The translations under genes and the position numbers were made by a program. From Zygnema cylindricum (lineage: Eukaryota; Streptophyta; Zygnematophyceae; Zygnematales; Zygnemataceae): DNA of 64,000 nucleotides. The notes under the pieces were generated by a model. It was not told the origin of the DNA and made no database searches. It saw only the letters and a program-made list of their open reading frames with translations. The stretch is from NCBI GenBank assembly GCA_037447655.1, contig JBBHKE010001950.1:118332-182331 (forward strand), read 5' to 3'. Below are positions 59,051-64,000 of this stretch, piece by piece. Each line of letters starts with the position of its first letter. Positions within the stretch are counted from its first letter, which is position 1.

Positions 59051-59981
59051 CTAAACCTCCATTAAAGTAACGCAGCCTCTTTCTTCCCCTCCACTGTTTC
59101 CTGCATCATCATCCTTCACCGTGTCACCATGTGGCGCATCCTCGCTGGCTCTTCCTTCCGGTCCCTGTGGACGCCGCGGGACTGTCACAGTCACAACACC
59201 CGTCGTAATTGCTGACGTGGCAGCCTCTAGCGCAGCATCTTTCGGCAGTGCAACGCGACCCACGCGACATCCAAACCGTCGTTCTTGAAGCAACAACTGT
59301 CCGTCTTCCCCTTCGCCGCCACGTGGCAGCTTGCGGTCCACACGGATCTCGAGCCCATCGTTCACATGCGTCACGCTGACATCATCAATCTGTGCGCCTG
59401 CCGCATCTGCTCGCAGCGTGTAACCGCCGACTGAGGCGACCACGTCCACCCGCATGTGACGCTTGTCACACTCGTGACTTTTGTCACGCTTCTCACCCTT
59501 TACGAGTGCACCTCCCCTGTTCGCATGTCGGCGCTTTTTGTGATGCTTAATCGTCGTCTCCGAAACGTTTGCCTTTCCCAGTGTGACGTCCATGACGGTG
59601 TCCGTCACGTCGTCCGTGACGGTTTGAGACGACAATCTCCATCCATTCGGTTGTGCTTCCTCCCTCTTTATTGAAATTGATGTCTTTGAGTTTCCTCATT
59701 GTCTCTATATCAGAATGAGACTTCCCTCGCCCTCCATGGCGATGATGTCTAGCGCGACACTTGTGACATCTGTCATCCCCTTTTTCTCCTGTCCTATCCT
59801 CTCCCTTCCTCCCTACACGCCTCAAGTGGTGCCACGCCCCGCGTCCATGGCCGTGTCTCCTCCCCCGTCCATCCGCACATTTCTTCACACGGCCATGGCT
59901 GCAAGAGGGAGAACCTCTGTGTCCTCCTGGATGAGGGGAAGAGAGAGAAAGAGTTTCCATTGTGATACTGTCGGCTGCCAT
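59051..59981 (-). pseudogene. Hsp20-domain gene, frameshifted (unit B)
   Basis: ATG 59981 begins the same MAADSITMETLSLSS as unit A. The His/Arg-rich N-terminus is open to about 59547; the Hsp20 domain continues in another frame (open 59635-59051) with YTLRADAAGAQIDDVSV, VALPKDAALEAATSA and GVVTVTVP intact. Comparison with unit A places a one-base length difference near 59545-59556. Either this copy is broken or an internal start is used for the domain part. The N-terminus is also about 20 residues shorter than in unit A. Confidence 0.7.
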
Positions 59982-60059
59982 TGTTTTTTTGTACTGTTGA
60001 GCGGGAAGATGGAAGTTGAGGAGAAAGGAGGGAAGGAGGAGAGAGAAGGCAAGGAGGAG

Positions 60060-60240
60060 AGCGGAAAATCGAAATGACGAGTTTTGGAATCGCTTGATTG
60101 TTAGTGGTGTTCTTAGCTTTAGGAAGAGACGAGCAGTGGAAGTTGAAAATAACGAGTTGCGGAATTCCTTTTTATAACTTGGAGTCAACGTGACTTGAGT
60201 TCTTTGCGTGGTTCTCAAGATAACGAGTTTTGGAATTCCT
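60060..60240 (-). promoter_or_regulatory. Promoter region of the unit B Hsp20-like copy
   Basis: Three acgagtt..ggaat motifs (60077, 60152, 60223) and TATA at 60176-60171, conserved in order and spacing with unit A. Confidence 0.4.
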
Positions 60241-60714
60241 GTTTTCGTTGTGGATTCCCTGACGCCTCATTGGCTCACGGTACCGTTTGGGGCACGCTGT
60301 GAGCCGTTCGATGTGATCCGAAATTCAGGATGCTTCGCTAACACGGTTGGGTACATTCCGTGTCGCTTCCTGAAGCCTTGTCACGTGACACCAGGCAGGT
60401 CCTTTCCATCCCGTGAACTGAGAAGTGACGTGGAAATGCTGTGGGTGTTAGCATCGTACGGTATGCGCTCTATACGGTGTTTCGCGTGGAATTCGCGTAT
60501 AGTATGCGCTACAGCTCATATAGCATTTCCGTACCTTTGCATACTAAAACTATCGCTTGGACAGCTCTTATGGTAGGCCATAATCGAGGCTATCGGAAAA
60601 TAGATCAAAAGTTCGATTTGCTGCGCCATTACATGCATACTAAATTATTAAAAAATGTTTAGTGCGAGAAACGCCCATATATTATGCACTTAAAATGGAA
60701 AAAGTGAATTTGTA

Positions 60715-61530
60715 TGATGCTTGTTTCCTGTAGCATCTACTTCCATATCTCCTGCCTATTACGTTCTCTCAGCTATTATCATCGAGTTTAACATCATTCA
60801 TGTGAAATAGTGATGTAATGCCGCTGCAACTTCAATAAAGCCTGAATGAGCTGGATGAAGCTGAGGAAGTTGCTGCCGCAAAAGTTTCAGCCTTTGCAGC
60901 AACCGCAATACGTGATCTTGCGACGTCTTTTTTTTGCTGTTTACCTTTCAGGTGATCAATAGTTTTATCAAAAGGCGATTTTTTATATACAACCAGGTTA
61001 CTGCACCTTGCATTGTGGCAGCAACATCAGCAGTGTCAAAACTTTTATTCCTTCTGTAAAAGGGATCTCCCGCGCATCTGCTTCATTGAACAGATCATAG
61101 AGTTTAGCTACATGTTCTTTTATAGACTTTGCGTGCTCTCTAACAGACGAGTAGATTTTCTTGGCTTGTTTTCCAAAGCTTGCCACATTTTCGAGGCTGT
61201 CAAAAAATTTCTTATCCTATTCACTTGGCTATTAGCCAAACCTCCCATAGGAATTACTCTAGCTTTTATTTCTCCTTCTGTCCAACTAGCAATTTGAGTC
61301 TTTTCTGCCTCAGAGATGTTGCTCGCATCGGCAGGAGCAGGTTTAGCTTCTTATTTTGTAACAATTGACCAACAATCATTTTCTTACAACACGATTTCAG
61401 CCTTTATTTTTCAGTTTATACAGCCAGTTCCGTCAAACTTGTCTTACTGTGGATATGGATGCATAAACCGTGAAACTGTGTCTGAATCAGTGTCTGCGAT
61501 TATGATCTAGTAAGTGACTGGCAAATAATC
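60715..61530 (-). pseudogene. Degenerate Gag fragment (unit C)
   Basis: Homologous to the Gag regions of units A and B, with pieces such as EHAKSIKEHVAKLYDLFNEA (frame 61186-60998) scattered among stops. Confidence 0.7.
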
Positions 61531-63786
61531 TCAGAAACTAAGAATCAACCACATATCCAAGCTGAAAAAGGTAACACTTCACTGAAAAAATATTTCAAGC
61601 TGGCAAATGACTCCAGTAAACAAACCATTTTATGAATTAAGTAGAACGGCTGGCAGAGTGCAGAGACAGAACTAGATATAAACCGGTAGTAACGGCGTCC
61701 TTGCTGCAATTTCTTGCTGAAATCTGTGGCTGCTATCATGCAGGCTGCTAGTACAAAATCACCTGCCTGATTAATCGAAATTGAATCTAGTTCCTAAGCC
61801 GCTCTCCGCAAGCTAAGGTGATCTCTGGCGATTGCAAAGAATGACAATGAAAGGTGCAATGTGGAGTCTTCTGTAGCCCACTGTATGGTAGTAAGTGTCG
61901 GATGATGTCATTTGTCACAGTGACTATCCGATACTGCCACACTGCCAGGTGTACAACTAAGATGGGTAATTCTCCATAGTGTGTACATATGCCATGACTT
62001 TTAGTCACTTATACTTTCAACACGCTAATTCAATGGTCTGAATCAGCCTGGAAATTCAAAGTACGGAAGCAGTACTTTCTTCATCGATGCTTCCATGTAG
62101 TTCAATAAGCTCTGACTTTAGAAGTAATTGACAATGTATTTTATTCCAACTATTCTATTCCAACTTTCAAAAGGAAGTAACAATTTCTCTTTGTAGACTT
62201 TTTTTTTTCTTCATCTTTACTCTTTGACCTGCGTTTCCCCGAGTTCAGAAGTAAACTCGGAGCCCATAATAACATCATCCATGTAACCTCAAAACTTTCT
62301 TCCTTAGTTTTCAGATCATATTTATCATGAAGTTTTTAAGACATGCAAAACACTCTTAACTCCATTATCATTTTTACACAATCATCGAAACTTGTCATGA
62401 AAACTTTGAGATATGGACATTTCTCTTTTTTTGTTCAACCAGCAGAAAAATTCTAAAAAATCTGGATGTCTATCCTGCTTTGCACTTCCGAATCTCTCAA
62501 ACCCTAAGATGTCCTTCCTTTCCTATCCATATCAAATCTCCTCTTATATCCTTCTTCACATTTACAATCAGCACCCTTCATTTGACTAGCTTCGTTGAAG
62601 AGATCATCATCACAATTAGGAAAGGTTGAACCGAAAGATAAAACTTTTAAAAATAATTGAACCAATTTTAAATAGGACAACTCCAAAATTGTTTTGGCAG
62701 CAGATACAAAAACTGGAATTGGAATTTCAATGTAAATAAGTTTGGATTTTCAGCACCGCTGTAGAGTCTGTGTATGAGCTGACAAATGTTTAATATTATT
62801 ATTGAAAGTGTTATAGTAATTTGGAGGAACACCAAGGTTGCTTTATTCATTTGAATCACATTCCCTCATTTTTTTAAAGGCAAGCAAATCACTCTGCATG
62901 AATAGGTTAACGACTTCGCAGATTATCAGAAAAGTAATTATCAATTTTTGATCAAAGTAAGTTCAGATATATGGTTAAAGGAAATAGACAAGTCTTTAAT
63001 GGAAAATGCCAAGTAGATCGGATTCTCGCTGTTGTTAAAGGTAAAATTGGAGCGACAATTTTTACGACGTACCAAACCTGACCATCATCCACACTATAAT
63101 TGACAATCTTCAGGCAAGTTTTGCAATTCCCAACTTCAAAGCTTAATTGAAGGAGAAATTGGGTTTTTTTCTGCCGTGATTAACCATTCCTACTGTATGT
63201 ATTGTTTCTTTTAAAAAAGATCTTTTAGTGGAAACAAACAAATGTGCACTGATAAGTCTAGATGATCATCCAGATGCATACCACACTTAAGGGGCAGAAA
63301 ATGGCCACTTGGAGGTTGAAACTTTGGCTTATCTTCGATAGTCATTTTATAACTTGCCCTAAATCTTCAATTTCAGTCCAGGCAGGCCCAAAGGCATCTA
63401 CCTCAAGATGGATTATAAAACCAAAGGCTGCATTGACAATACAAACCGTATCACATTCTAGTTCATTTCAAAAAACATACAATCCTTTTGACCGTGATCA
63501 TTTTTCCATAAACTTTCAACATTTTTTTCCCCAAAAGATACTTTTGATTTTTTTATTTATTTACTTTTTCCCTTTGTTGACATTTCTGGTTTATGTACAT
63601 CTCATGGCTATACTACCCTTCATTACTCGCGGAGATGGGAGCCACATATCTGGCACCACCTGTCAATATTGTACATTTGTCCTTACAATCCCTCACTCTT
63701 CAAAAGTCTAACAGAATTAAAAATCGAAAACGGGAGTTAAATCCACTTCCCCATTCTCTCACTGATCTATCTACTCTAAACCTACA
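61531..63786. other. LTR-like sequence (to about 62030) and spacer of unit C
   Basis: Follows the same order as unit B, including 'ggctgctagtacaaaatcacctgcctgatt' near 61743 and the conserved pre-gene segment catttctggtttatgtacat at about 63580. No gene is supported before 63787. Confidence 0.5.
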
Positions 63787-64000
63787 TTACGCTAATTCTG
63801 AAGCTTCTTCCTCTCCACCGTTTCCTGCACAATCATCCTTCACTGTGTCGCCATGTGGCGCGTCTTCACTGGTTCTTCCTTCCGGTCCCTGCAGACGCAG
63901 CGGGACTGTCACAGTCACAACACCCGCCATAATTGCTGACGGGGCAGCCTCCAGTGCAGCATCTTTCGGCAGTGCGATGCGACGCACACGGCATCCAACC
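63787..64000 (-). CDS. Hsp20-domain gene, C-terminal part cut by window end (unit C)
   Basis: The visible 71 codons give the end of the alpha-crystallin domain (RRIALPKDAALEAAPSAIMA, GVVTVTVP) and an acidic tail that ends earlier than in unit A (EEEASELA). The frame is open to the window edge, so whether this copy is intact cannot be judged here. Confidence 0.65.
   Translation of the reverse strand, partial: VGCRVRRIALPKDAALEAAPSAIMAGVVTVTVPLRLQGPEGRTSEDAPHGDTVKDDCAGNGGEEEASELA

Larger units (their letters stand above)
49160..64000. repeat. Three-unit segmental array of Gag piece plus Hsp20-like gene
   Basis: Unit A about 49160-55150, unit B about 55620-60710 and unit C from about 60715. 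Each reads, left to right, Gag piece, LTR-like part, spacer, Hsp20-like gene and promoter-side region. The unit end 'gaaacgcccatat.atatgcactta' occurs at about 55117 and 60668. Units are diverged by substitutions, indels and insertions private to one unit. Confidence 0.8.

Overview
The window looks like nuclear DNA of a land plant or other streptophyte. The evidence is plant-type leucine-rich repeats (LxGxIP) encoded one repeat per 72-nt exon, Copia LTR retrotransposons with an initiator-Met primer site, a five-finger CCCH protein of the plant C3H7/ZC3H3 type, a plant-like GNA1 acetyltransferase, AT-rich GT-AG introns, and many MITEs. I cannot name the species. All gene models were built by hand from splice sites, phase and family motifs; no search was run.

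1-21.3 kb (+): six LRR exons of one receptor-like locus, each with homologous flanking intron. One exon is a base short and one opens with a stop codon, so the locus is probably decayed, and no kinase part is visible. Two LTR elements sit in one intron. Element 1 (4994-10507) has a Gag-like ORF but no recognisable pol. Element 2 (11455-17325) is a full-length Copia with perfect 5-bp target duplication, broken gag and pol, and altered integrase and RT catalytic sites.

21.3-26.4 kb: AT-rich, no gene seen; it holds degenerate tandem repeats and a minisatellite.

26.4-33.9 kb (-): a ten-exon CCCH zinc-finger gene that I can join in phase from start to stop (813 aa), with MITEs in its introns.

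34.9-39.1 kb: a tandem duplication of about 1.5 kb carrying two unidentified minus-strand exon candidates. Copy 1 was later split by a TA-flanked element, itself containing an element with an 8-bp target duplication. 39.1-42.3 kb holds two further TA-flanked MITEs and the region upstream of the next gene.

42.3-48.0 kb (+): a complete seven-exon glucosamine-6-phosphate N-acetyltransferase gene (152 aa), including one apparent GC-AG intron and several intronic MITEs.

48.6-64.0 kb: a segmental array of three units, all read on the minus strand. Each unit holds a Copia-like Gag-only retroelement piece, a spacer of about 1.8 kb and a His/Arg-rich protein with an Hsp20 (alpha-crystallin) domain. 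Unit A is open, unit B has a frameshift, and unit C runs off the window. Two CATAG-ended elements with 8-bp target duplications lie at the A/B junction; unit B keeps the corresponding empty site for one of them.
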